DNA from: an uncultured Johnsonella sp.
GTDB lineage: Bacteria > Bacillota > Clostridia > Lachnospirales > Lachnospiraceae
Reading direction: 5' to 3'
Assembly (NCBI GenBank): GCA_900766185.1
Contig: CAAFUL010000042.1
Span: forward strand, 4,088 to 68,087
DNA length: 64,000 nucleotides
Each line of letters opens with the position of its first letter. Position 1 is the first letter of the stretch. This document shows, piece by piece, positions 25,305 through 34,000 of this stretch. A program made the position numbers and the translations under genes. The notes below the pieces were generated by a model, which saw only the letters and a program-made list of their open reading frames with translations, was not told the DNA's origin and made no database searches.

Positions 25305-25823
25305 TTAGATGTAGTCCTTAAGCTCTGAGCGGAGTCTCTGGAACAGCTTGTCCCTGCGGTATACAAAGGTATTACGGGAGAGTCCCATTTCCTTGCCGCA
25401 GTCACGTTCTGATTTTCCGTCCATAATAAGCTGGCAGATAAGACGGCCTTCCGGGTCCAGCTCGTTCAGCTTTGCGTAGAGAGCATTAAGAAGCTCTGCA
25501 TCCTCTAACACTTCAGTGATAGCTACGGATTCATCCGGTACATCTTCAAGCCATCTCTTTTCATTGCCATCACCGTCGCTCACGGTGCTGTCAAGGGAAA
25601 GCTGGTCACCAGCTTTGGCATAAGGACAGGTAAAACAATCCATGTCGCATAAGTAGCGCTTGCTTGCAGGGCAGACACAACGGCCATGTTCCTGCTGACG
25701 CTTACGGTAGGTGTTGATTTCACGGTAGTAGTTCGTGTAGAACTCCTTGTTAACGTCCACCCAGCTCTTGGATTCCTTGATGTAGATACGATACTCTTTA
25801 CTCTGATTTACGTTTTTTGCCAT
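25305..25823 (-). CDS. Sigma-70-region-4-like regulatory protein of prophage module
   Basis: 172 residues. The C-terminal third (LNELDPEGRLICQLIMDGKSERDCGKEMGLSRNTFVYRRDKLFQRL) is a sigma-70 region 4-like helix-turn-helix. The central part has clustered Cys (CVCPASKRYLCDMDCFTCPYAKAG), possibly a metal site. It probably activates late or excision genes in the parent element. Translation depends on GGAGG 7 bases upstream of the ATG, and this SD lies inside a perfect hairpin (see leader at 25829-26020). Confidence 0.75.
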   Translation of the reverse strand: MAKNVNQSKEYRIYIKESKSWVDVNKEFYTNYYREINTYRKRQQEHGRCVCPASKRYLCDMDCFTCPYAKAGDQLSLDSTVSDGDGNEKRWLEDVPDESVAITEVLEDAELLNALYAKLNELDPEGRLICQLIMDGKSERDCGKEMGLSRNTFVYRRDKLFQRLRSELKDYI

Positions 25824-25828
25824 ATAAA

Positions 25829-26020
25829 AACCTCCATCTTGTCAATCCGAGATGGAGGTTCCTTGCTGCTACCAGCAAAAGGGTATAGTGGTACCACGGT
25901 TAGGAGAAATCTCCATCTCATGTGTGCCACCAGCCTTTCCAGTTGCTGGGAGCGATATATTCTGTTGTGTGGTCACTTCAGCACTGGAAAGCTGTCTGCG
26001 CAAACTGCTGAAGCGAGGTG
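25829..26020 (-). promoter_or_regulatory. Structured leader with SD-sequestering hairpin and competing pairing
   Basis: Reading on the minus strand, segment A GAGATGGAG (25911-25919), segment B CTCCATCTC (25849-25857) and segment C AGATGGAGG (25831-25839, including the SD) can pair A-B or B-C. B-C gives an 11-bp perfect stem followed by T5, so it can act both as terminator and as SD sequestrator. Further upstream are a stem CTTCAGCA/TGCTGAAG, a long CAGCTTTCCAGT/ACTGGAAAGGCTG stem and palindromes such as GTGGTACCAC. This is riboswitch-like or protein-binding leader logic; no known class was recognised. Confidence 0.5.
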
Positions 26021-26089
26021 GTTATAGCAATCGAACAAGAAAAAATTCCCTTTTGCATCGCTACTTATAATTTTGCCATCGCAAAGTTA

Positions 26090-26118
26090 TTGTTTTTCTT
26101 ATGCTATTTTGCTATAAT
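26090..26118 (+). promoter_or_regulatory. Promoter of the ABC-3C/BREX operon
   Basis: TTGTTT (26090-26095), 17 bases, TATAAT (26113-26118). It is the only good promoter seen upstream of the long plus-strand gene series beginning at 26266. Confidence 0.65.
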
Positions 26119-26130
26119 TAAAAAGTGTAG

Positions 26131-26238
26131 AATCGGAATGGGTGTATCTAACCCCTTTTCGATTACATTCACATCTTAACAAAACAAAAATCCACCGGCC
26201 GGACGCCAGTGGACGGTGTTGGACAGTGAACTGTCCAA
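26131..26238 (+). promoter_or_regulatory. 5' UTR with inverted repeats before the ABC-3C operon
   Basis: The UTR of about 140 bases has an AATCG...CGATT hairpin (26131-26163), a CCACCGG/CCAGTGG region, and a perfect 9-bp inverted repeat TTGGACAGT-GA-ACTGTCCAA (26219-26238) 27 bases before the start codon. The last is operator-like and could be bound by the XRE protein encoded within the operon. Confidence 0.45.
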
Positions 26239-26265
26239 AGATAAATCTGAAGTTGGAGGTAAACG

Positions 26266-27276
26266 ATGAGATTTAGTGATTTCGTACAATTGATGCATAG
26301 ATATATCGGTTGTAGTGTGACACAGCAGGAATATGTGCTGTATCTGACGAATCTCGTTATTCGTGACCCGATGACGGATGATGAAAAACAGTTAGATGAA
26401 GACGACGCCTTTAACCCATTGTCGGGTAAAGATGTTTCAACTTTATCGAAGATATATTCCGGTGCTCAGAATAGAAAGATAAAGCAGGAAGATGCACGAA
26501 CTATTCAGAGCCTCTTTAGTAAAACCAAATTTGTTGATGCTTTCCAGACTGTGGATTATGAAGCTAGAGAAGAATTGATTGGGAATCTAAACGGGTTTGG
26601 CATACAAGGAAATCTTGAAGCTGATAATATCGATGAAGTTTGTGCAGAGCTCTTTTATTGCTTTATTGATGCTATGGCATCTAATAAGGGGTACATTGAT
26701 ACATCGACTCCAGTACATATTGATTCCTATGGGAATAGGTATGTAACGGTTGAAGTTAGTACGGTTTATGTAAAAGATGGAAAGCTGCACGTTGGAGATG
26801 AGGTCTTAGAACTACCTGCAGCGCTTGCTCCGGAGAAAGATATTAAACCTGAAGAAATGCCGTATGTTAATGCACTCTGTGCTGCGTATGCAGATGCTCT
26901 TACGCAGGTGGTAACTCCGGATATCATAGGAACGCTTCCGGGCAGATACCGCAGAGACTTTTCTTCACAGAGGACTTCTTATTATGAAGCAGATTGGTTA
27001 TGTCATTCTGTAAGAGATGTATTCGATGGCGGAGAAGAAAAATTCGAAGCTCTAAAAAAGGATGCCTACGATGGTATAGAGAGTACATATCTTCAGGATT
27101 ACGATAATGGATACCAGCGATTGCAGGCTGTCCTTGATAAAATTACAAACACTACATTAGATACGTCTTCGATAGACAGGATAAAAAGTCTTATGAAGAA
27201 TGTGCATAAGAAGGGCATTTGCCACATTCTGGTGAATGACGGAACTATAAAGTCGTGGGTGGATATTGATGAATAA
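26266..27276 (+). CDS. ABC-three-component system effector-type protein
   Basis: 336 residues. The C-terminal about 110 residues look like an ABC-3C C-terminal domain: LPGRYRRDFSSQRTSYYEA, VFDGGEEKFEALKKDAYDGIESTYLQDYDNGYQRL, and KKGICHILVNDGTIKSWV. In ABC-3C systems this tail links a variable toxin domain to a wHTH middle component and an SMC-like ATPase. The N-terminal about 190 residues (MRFSDFVQLMHRYIG..., NIDEVCAELFYCFIDAM) contain no motif I recognise, so the toxic activity is unknown. GGAGG SD. The next gene overlaps by 8 bases. Confidence 0.7.
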   Translation: MRFSDFVQLMHRYIGCSVTQQEYVLYLTNLVIRDPMTDDEKQLDEDDAFNPLSGKDVSTLSKIYSGAQNRKIKQEDARTIQSLFSKTKFVDAFQTVDYEAREELIGNLNGFGIQGNLEADNIDEVCAELFYCFIDAMASNKGYIDTSTPVHIDSYGNRYVTVEVSTVYVKDGKLHVGDEVLELPAALAPEKDIKPEEMPYVNALCAAYADALTQVVTPDIIGTLPGRYRRDFSSQRTSYYEADWLCHSVRDVFDGGEEKFEALKKDAYDGIESTYLQDYDNGYQRLQAVLDKITNTTLDTSSIDRIKSLMKNVHKKGICHILVNDGTIKSWVDIDE

Positions 27277-27715
27277 AATATTTAACACCACATTTGAAAC
27301 AAGCCTTAGAATCTTGCTACTTTTATCAGTTTCAGAATCTGAACAAATGACTCTGGATAGAATGGCGGATTATGATTTCATTACAATTTACAGTAAATAT
27401 TTTGGCCTCAGTGGGATGGCATTGCATGGAGAGAACAATTTCGGTCTTAGCGGGTTTGCTGCACGAAGAGGAATGATGCAAAGCACATTGAAATCCATGG
27501 TGTTAGATGGGCTCGTATCTGTAAAGCGTAGAGAGAATGGATTTCAATATTCTATTTCTTCGGTTGGAAAAAACGTGGTATGTAAGATGGAATCAGAATA
27601 TGCGAAAGATTATAAACAGCTGGCCCGTAAGACTGTGGAGCATTTCAAAGGACAGAGCGAACAGAAGATTATGAGAACAATAAGCAAGATATCGACAGAA
27701 TTTTTGAGGAGGTAA
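27269..27715 (+). CDS. ABC-three-component system middle component (wHTH)
   Basis: 148 residues resembling the ABC-3C middle-component family: TTFETSLRILLLLSVSE, DRMADYDFITIYSKYFGLSGMALHGENNFGLSGFAARRGMM, then a wing LKSMVLDGLVSVKRRENGFQYSISSVG. These small proteins connect the effector with the ATPase. The ATG at 27269 is preferred over the adjacent TTG. The start overlaps the upstream gene by 8 bases and the stop is 4 bases from the next start, so all three are translationally coupled. Confidence 0.8.
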   Translation: MNKIFNTTFETSLRILLLLSVSESEQMTLDRMADYDFITIYSKYFGLSGMALHGENNFGLSGFAARRGMMQSTLKSMVLDGLVSVKRRENGFQYSISSVGKNVVCKMESEYAKDYKQLARKTVEHFKGQSEQKIMRTISKISTEFLRR

Positions 27716-27719
27716 CGAG

Positions 27720-29552
27720 ATGGCTGGTTTTTATATAAAGAGCATAATTGCCAGAAGTAATTCAAAAGAAGATGCCGTTATCGATTTTACTTCCGGTTTG
27801 AATATAATTCAGGGGCGTTCGGATACAGGAAAATCCTGTGTCCTGAAATGTATGGAGTTCGTGTTCGGTGGAAATTATGATAAGCTGAAAAATCCGTTCA
27901 AGGAATCATCAGGTTATGATTCAGCATCTGTTGTTATTTGTACTGAACAATATGGTGATGTGACACTTACTCGTAAGGTTGGCTCTGGTCAGGTTGACGT
28001 GTCCTCTAAATCCGAGGAAATTGAGAGTGGAATTTATGTTATTAAAAAGCCCGGAAAGAATGTAAAAAATCCAAAACCGGTCCTTAATGTAGTTATGATG
28101 AAGCTGCTGGGAATTGACGGAGAACCAGAAGTGCCGGGCAATGTACGTTTTGACAAGAAACGTATGACTTGGGAAAACCTGCTTCGTTTGTATTACATCA
28201 AAGAAGAAAGAATTGATAAACCGGACCCACTGTTTGAGCCGGTAGCTACTTATGAAAAAACACTATTCTTGTCTTCTTTGCTGTTCTTGTTGACTGGAAG
28301 GGATTTTAGTGAGCATGATGCACAGACAAAGAAAGAGATTAAGAAGGCACGTAAGGAAGCAGTTCATGATTATGTGAATCAAAAGATTCAAGAAGCAAAC
28401 CAGCGTCAGAAAGAGCTGGCAGACCAAATTGATAATATGGATGATGAAAATGTAGAAAAACAACTCCGAGATATGGTGGAGTCTTTACAGAAAACCGAGG
28501 ATTCCATCTCTGCCGCAATTGAAAGCAGCCAGAAGCTACTTGCAGATATTATGAAGCAGGAAGAAAAAGCTACGGAATGCGAAGTGCTGCTTTCAAGATA
28601 CGGACATTTGCGTAGTCAATACAAAGCAGATATTCAGCGTCTGACGTTCATCGTTGATGGCGAACAAAATATGAGTACAGCTCCGAAGGCTTCCACCTGT
28701 CCATTTTGCGATGGAAAGATTGCACCTCGTGCAAAGCAATCGTATATCGAGGCATCTCGTGGCGAATTGTCTCGAATAGTTTCTCAAATGGATGGGTTGG
28801 CTGCGTCTGAAAAAGATGTGCGTACAGAGAAAGCAGCTATCGAAGAAAAACTAAAAGAACTCAAGAAGCAGAGTGCTGACATTGAAAATCTCATCCAGCA
28901 AGAACTGAAGCCGCAGGCATCAAAAATAGAAAAGTCCATTGAAGCGTATAGAGGCTATATACAGTTATCAAATGAGGTTGACCTTATTGTTCGATATGCA
29001 AAAGGCTGGGAACAGGATTTGACCCGGTACGATGCCGCAGAGAATGATGAAGAGAAGGCCATCGAGTATCATCCAAAGGAATACTTTGATACTGAATTCC
29101 AGACAACTATAAGCGAAGATATGGATACTATTTTAAGGGAGTGCCAGTATCTAAATATGACTGGTGCAAGATTCAATCTCAGCAGTTTTGATATTGAAGT
29201 CAATGGTGAAACTAAGGCTTCTCATGGTAAGGGTTATCATTCCTATTTGAACACAGTGGTAGCGCTTGCCTTTAGAAATTATTTTCATGACCATGCAAAG
29301 TACAATGCAGATTTCTTGATTATAGATACCCCGTTGCATGGCTTTGATGAAAATGATACTGAATTACCTGACAGCATGAAGGATGGCTTATTTAAATATT
29401 TTGTCCATCATCTGACGGGGCAGTTGATTATTGTGGAGAATACAGACCGCGTTCCTAGTAATATTGATTTTGAGGCCTTTGGAGCCAATGTCATCACATT
29501 TACGAAGAAGCGTGATGAAGGACGATATGGCTTCCTTCACGATGTATATTGA
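27720..29552 (+). CDS. ABC-three-component system SMC-like ATPase (DUF3732)
   Basis: 610-residue SMC/Rad50-like ATPase. Walker A GRSDTGKS is at 32-39, a long coiled-coil region spans about 190-440, and a CPFC pair near 325-328 sits at the coiled-coil apex like a zinc hook half. The C-terminal ATPase half has ETKASHGKGYHSYLN in place of the ABC signature, and Walker B DFLIIDTPLHGFDEND near 533. This is the DUF3732 type found as the third gene of ABC-3C systems, which probably sense DNA or phage replication structures. GGAGG SD. The XRE gene follows after 39 bases in the same direction. Confidence 0.82.
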   Translation: MAGFYIKSIIARSNSKEDAVIDFTSGLNIIQGRSDTGKSCVLKCMEFVFGGNYDKLKNPFKESSGYDSASVVICTEQYGDVTLTRKVGSGQVDVSSKSEEIESGIYVIKKPGKNVKNPKPVLNVVMMKLLGIDGEPEVPGNVRFDKKRMTWENLLRLYYIKEERIDKPDPLFEPVATYEKTLFLSSLLFLLTGRDFSEHDAQTKKEIKKARKEAVHDYVNQKIQEANQRQKELADQIDNMDDENVEKQLRDMVESLQKTEDSISAAIESSQKLLADIMKQEEKATECEVLLSRYGHLRSQYKADIQRLTFIVDGEQNMSTAPKASTCPFCDGKIAPRAKQSYIEASRGELSRIVSQMDGLAASEKDVRTEKAAIEEKLKELKKQSADIENLIQQELKPQASKIEKSIEAYRGYIQLSNEVDLIVRYAKGWEQDLTRYDAAENDEEKAIEYHPKEYFDTEFQTTISEDMDTILRECQYLNMTGARFNLSSFDIEVNGETKASHGKGYHSYLNTVVALAFRNYFHDHAKYNADFLIIDTPLHGFDENDTELPDSMKDGLFKYFVHHLTGQLIIVENTDRVPSNIDFEAFGANVITFTKKRDEGRYGFLHDVY

Positions 29553-29591
29553 TACTGTTTTGCTTTATAGCTGTAACGACGGAGGTAGAAA

Positions 29592-29819
29592 ATGCGTATC
29601 AGTTACAACAGATTATGGAAACTTTTAATAGATAAAAACCTGAAGAAAAAAGATTTAATGGACCGGTGCAACATTAGTTCTGCATCGGTTGCAAAGCTCA
29701 CTAAAGGAGACAATATTACAACAGATGTTTTGCTGAGAATATGTGAAGGCCTTGATTGTGACTTTGCAGATATTATGCAGGTAATACCTGATGAAGAACC
29801 AGGAGAAAAAGAAGCATAA
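29592..29819 (+). CDS. XRE-family helix-turn-helix regulator
   Basis: 75 residues, a single HTH_3/YozG-like domain: MRISYNRLWKLLIDKNLKKKDLMDRCNISSASVAKLTKGDNITTDVLLRICEGLDCDFADIMQV, with an acidic tail. It is the small Cro-like protein often encoded immediately before brxA, and probably regulates the operon. CGGAGGT lies 6 bases upstream. brxA starts 21 bases after its stop. The operator is unknown; the palindrome at 26219-26238 is a candidate. Confidence 0.88.
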   Translation: MRISYNRLWKLLIDKNLKKKDLMDRCNISSASVAKLTKGDNITTDVLLRICEGLDCDFADIMQVIPDEEPGEKEA

Positions 29820-29840
29820 CTCTCCGGTGGAGGATAAATT

Positions 29841-30470
29841 ATGTCAGATACATCAAAAGCAGCACTACAGGCAGCGAGTCCATATAATGCTGCCATTACA
29901 AGAGAACAATTTTTATTTTATGAGGTGCGTACTACTGCCAAGTTGCTCCATGAAGGATGCAGCTCAGAAGAAGTAGTGGAGCGTATCATTTCAGATAATT
30001 TATTTCAGTACCCGACAGAAAAGTCGGTGCGAAAGATGGCACTTGCATGCCTGAGAAGAATAGAGGCACTTGAAGATGATTCCTTAGTGGCGGCAATCGC
30101 AACGCAGTCATCTGATGTAGCAAAGCAGATATGCTTGTACGCCATGATGAAGCAGTACCGTTTGATCTGGGACTTTATGATTACCGTCATAGGTGAAAAG
30201 TACAGATTATCGGACACTACTTTCGGTAAGATAGATTTGAATAGCTATTTTCTGCGTTTGCAGGAGCAGGATGATTGGGTGGCAACTTGGAGCGATTCCA
30301 CAGTTACGAAGTTGAAACAGGTCATTGCAAAGATGCTGGTGGAGAATGAGTATATCGATAGCATTAGAGCGACAAAGCTCAATCCGGTATGGCTCCAGCC
30401 AGTTCTGGAGAATGCAATCCGTGAAAACGGAGATGAGATTGCACTTCCTGCATTCAATTGCTTTTCGTAA
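29841..30470 (+). CDS. brxA: BREX system protein BrxA (DUF1819)
   Basis: 209 residues of the DUF1819 inner-membrane-associated-like family, first gene of type 1 BREX operons. Seen are AALQAASPYNAAITREQFLFYEVRTTAKLLHEG, then VRKMALACLRRIEAL, AKQICLYAMMKQYRLIWDFMITVIGEKY and LNPVWLQPVLENAIRENGDE. BrxA is a DNA-binding helical protein needed for BREX phage exclusion. TGGAGGA SD. It is 14 bases from brxB, in the canonical order. Confidence 0.92.
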   Translation: MSDTSKAALQAASPYNAAITREQFLFYEVRTTAKLLHEGCSSEEVVERIISDNLFQYPTEKSVRKMALACLRRIEALEDDSLVAAIATQSSDVAKQICLYAMMKQYRLIWDFMITVIGEKYRLSDTTFGKIDLNSYFLRLQEQDDWVATWSDSTVTKLKQVIAKMLVENEYIDSIRATKLNPVWLQPVLENAIRENGDEIALPAFNCFS

Positions 30471-30484
30471 GGAGGTAGGCCTAA

Positions 30485-31042
30485 ATGAGTGAATTAAAAG
30501 AACGATTAGACAACCTCAGAGCCTTGATGCAGGAGTCAGAGTTTCTCGAAGGCAAAGGATTGAGCAACGAGGTAAATATAAGAATCTTCTGCTATGACCC
30601 ATCCGATGAGATGATGGTCAGACACTTTATCGAGCAGATTATGACAGACCAGTCTATGAACTGTCATTTGATAGAACATAACTTATATGAAGTATTTCTT
30701 TCCATCTGTGAAGATAAGCGCATCGCAAAAACAATACCTGCGATGGAAGAGAAAAAGGGTAAAGAATTTATTCGAGACCAAATGAGCCGTATGGCCAACA
30801 ATACGGCTTTTGTAAATAAGATGAAATATGAACCACATGAGGCTGGTGATGTTCTTGTCATCACGGGAGTAGGCGATGCATTTCCATTTATCAGAGTCCA
30901 TGACCTGTTAAATGCGATGCAGCCAGAATTTCCAGATGTTCCGATTCTGGTATTCTATCCGGGCAATTATGATGGACGTGATGTGCAGCTATTTAATCGC
31001 CTGAAGAAAAATCCTTACTACCGAGCTTTCAATGTGATTTAA
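30485..31042 (+). CDS. brxB: BREX system protein BrxB (DUF1788)
   Basis: 185 residues of the DUF1788 family: RLDNLRALMQESEFLEGKGLSNEVNIRIFCYDPSDE, then VLVITGVGDAFPFIRVHDLLNAMQPEFPDVPILVFYPGNYDG and LFNRLKKNPYYRAFNVI. BrxB is a core BREX component, thought to contact PglZ and BrxC; it has no known catalytic residues. AAGGAGG SD 9 bases upstream. It is followed by brxC after 12 bases. Confidence 0.92.
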   Translation: MSELKERLDNLRALMQESEFLEGKGLSNEVNIRIFCYDPSDEMMVRHFIEQIMTDQSMNCHLIEHNLYEVFLSICEDKRIAKTIPAMEEKKGKEFIRDQMSRMANNTAFVNKMKYEPHEAGDVLVITGVGDAFPFIRVHDLLNAMQPEFPDVPILVFYPGNYDGRDVQLFNRLKKNPYYRAFNVI

Positions 31043-31054
31043 GGAGGAACAGCA

Positions 31055-34000
31055 ATGGTTATTGGACAATTATTCCAAGATGATATTAATCGTAAAATCA
31101 ATGGCGTCGTTAAAGTAGACCAAGATGCCACAGATGTTCTTGTTCAGGAATTGGACGAGTATGTCATTACCAGAGATTTGAAGAAGCATTTCATTACCTT
31201 CTTTAATAATTATGGAGAGTCCTTCCGTGAAGGCACTGCAGATATCGGTGTGTGGATTTCCGGTTTCTTTGGAAGTGGTAAATCTCACTTCCTGAAGATG
31301 CTTTCCTACCTGCTTGCTAATCAGGAGGTTCAGGGCGTTCGTACCGTAGGAAGATTCCGTAAAAAGTTTGAGGATGACCCGGCAACATTCATGCTGATTG
31401 ATTCCGTTACCAAGGGTCATACGGACACCATTCTTTTCAATATCGATATTGAAGGTTCCATTAACAAGGACAAGACTGCTGTTCTTCGTGTTTTTGCAAA
31501 GATGTTCTATAACTACCTTGGTTTCTATGGAGAGAATCTTAAGGTGGCAAAGCTGGAACAGTTCATCGAAAAACGTGGAAAGACAGCAGAGTTCCGTCGT
31601 GTATTTGAGGAGAAAAATGGTGGTCCTTGGCTTGAGTCCAGAGATGCCTTCGCTTTCTTTGAAGACGATGTTGTTGATACATTAAAAGAAGTTCTCGGCA
31701 TGAGCGAGGATGCTGCACGAAACTGGTTCAATGGAACCGAGACCGTGGAGACCAGCATCGCACAGCTTGTTTCGGAGATGAAAGACTATGTGGATAATAA
31801 GCCGGATGACTTCCGTTTGCTATTTATGGTCGATGAGGTTGGCCAGTATGTAGGTGGCGACACAGACCTTCTTATCAACCTGCAGTCTCTTGTTGAAAAA
31901 GTCGGCAGTGAGTGCGGCGGTAAGATTTGGGTTGTTTGTACCGGTCAGGAAGCTATCGATGAAATTATCAAGGCTCGTGAAAATGAATTCTCTCGTATTC
32001 AAGCCCGTTTCAAGACCAGACTTTCTTTGACTTCTTCTTCCGCAGACGAAGTTATCCAGAAACGTATTTTGAAGAAAAAGCCTGAAGTGGAACCAGCATT
32101 GGAGCAGGTATACAACCAGAACGATTCCGTTCTCCGTAACCTGTTCAGCTTTACCGACGCCATGCTGGACATTAAGGGATACACCAGTCCGCAGGACTTT
32201 ACCAGAAACTTCCCGTTCGTACCTTACCAATTCATTATCATGCAGAAGGTATTTGCTGAAATTCGTAAGCATGGTAACTCCGGTAAGCACCTTTCTGGTG
32301 GCGAGCGTTCGATGCTTTCAGGATTCCAAGAAGCAGCACAGAAGATTCAGGATAAGGACGAGTATGCATTAGCGCCGTTTTATCTGTTCTATGATACTGT
32401 ACATACATTCCTTGACAGCTCTATTCGTCGTGTTATTGAGCGTTGCCAGAAGGCAGCAGATAACGGAGATGGCATTGAGCAGCAGGATGTGGACGTATTA
32501 AAGCTCTTGTATCTTATTCGTTATGTCGATGATATTCCGGCGAACCTTGATAACATTGTAATCCTTATGGCGGATGATATTCGTTTGGATAAGATTACGA
32601 TGCGAGAAAAGGTACGTGGCAGTCTGGACCGTCTGCTTAGCCAGAACTATATCGGAAGAACCGGTGACACTTATAATTTTCTGACTGATGAAGAGCAGGA
32701 TATTCAAAGAGACATTTACAAGAATACTCAGGTTGATACCTCTGCAATCGTGGAGCGTATCGGTCAGATGATTTTTGCTGATATTTATACAACAAAGAAA
32801 TACCGTCACGGAAAGTACGACTTCCCATTTGACCAGATGGTAGACACCACAAGCATTGGTGCCGTAACCGGTGGTATGAGACTTCACATCATGACGATAG
32901 CAACAGACACTGTCGAGAAGAGCGAACTTCGCCTTATGACTGAGTCTAAGAATCAGGCAATCGTTGTGCTTTCCGAAACTCCTTACTACGAGTCTCTGGA
33001 AAGAGCAATGAAGATTCGTAAATATATGAAGCAGCGTAATGTGGCGCAGCTTCCTAAGTCTGTGCAGGACATCATCCGTAATCATCAGGACGAGGCTACC
33101 AAGTATGAGTCTTCTGCAGAGGAAGATTTGAAGAAGGCTATCATCGGTGCTGTGTTTTATGTGGACGGAGAGCATATCGAGATTAAGGGCGGCGATGCCA
33201 AGAGCAAGCTGGACCAAGCACTGGAGTATTTGGTTACCCACGTTTATAGCGAACTCGGTCTCATTACCAAGAATGCCGATACGGATGCAGATGTCCTCGC
33301 AGTTCTGCAGGGTGAACACCTGAATGGTGTCATGGCTGGCCTTGAAGAAAATCATGATGCAGTTGTGAAAATGGAAGAGTATCTTGAGATGCAGGATGCA
33401 AAGAAACTTCCTACTTCGATGGCAGACATACAGAGCCGTTATCAGGCAATTCCTTATGGATGGAAAGAAATCGATATTGCAGTTGTAGCTGCGATGCTGA
33501 TTTATGACCAGAAGGTTACCATCAAATATGGTGGAGAAACTATCCAGCCGGGGAATCCAAAACTGCCGGATATGCTCCGTAAAAAGAGTGAGATTGGAAA
33601 GACCAGCATCTCTAAGCGTCAGGTTATTACAGCGACTAAGATGCGTGCGGTCAAAGACCTACTTCGTGAAGACTTCGATGTAATGGATGTTCCAGATGAT
33701 GAAGATGGACTTGTTAGATATATTGTTGAGAAATTTGAAGAACAGAAGGCACACTATGAGGAGCTGAACAAGCGCTACGATGGTCATAAATATCCTGACC
33801 ACCATCTTGTGATGAAAGCTCTCAGACTTATGGAAAGTGTACTTTCTCAGCGCAAGGATAATACAGCTCTGATTGACAGGCTTCTAAAAGAGGAAGATAA
33901 CCTTCTTGATAATAAGGATGACATGCAGAGCGTAGAGGGATTCTTTAAGAATCAGGTACAGGTATTCGATGCAGCTGTTCGCATGGAAGCAGAGCTAAGA

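Noticed and set aside
25881..25919. T-box-like GTGGTACCACGG on the plus strand
   Set aside because: It resembles a T-box antiterminator motif, but no specifier stem or downstream plus-strand aminoacyl-tRNA synthetase or amino-acid gene is present. The alternative stems make sense only on the minus strand.
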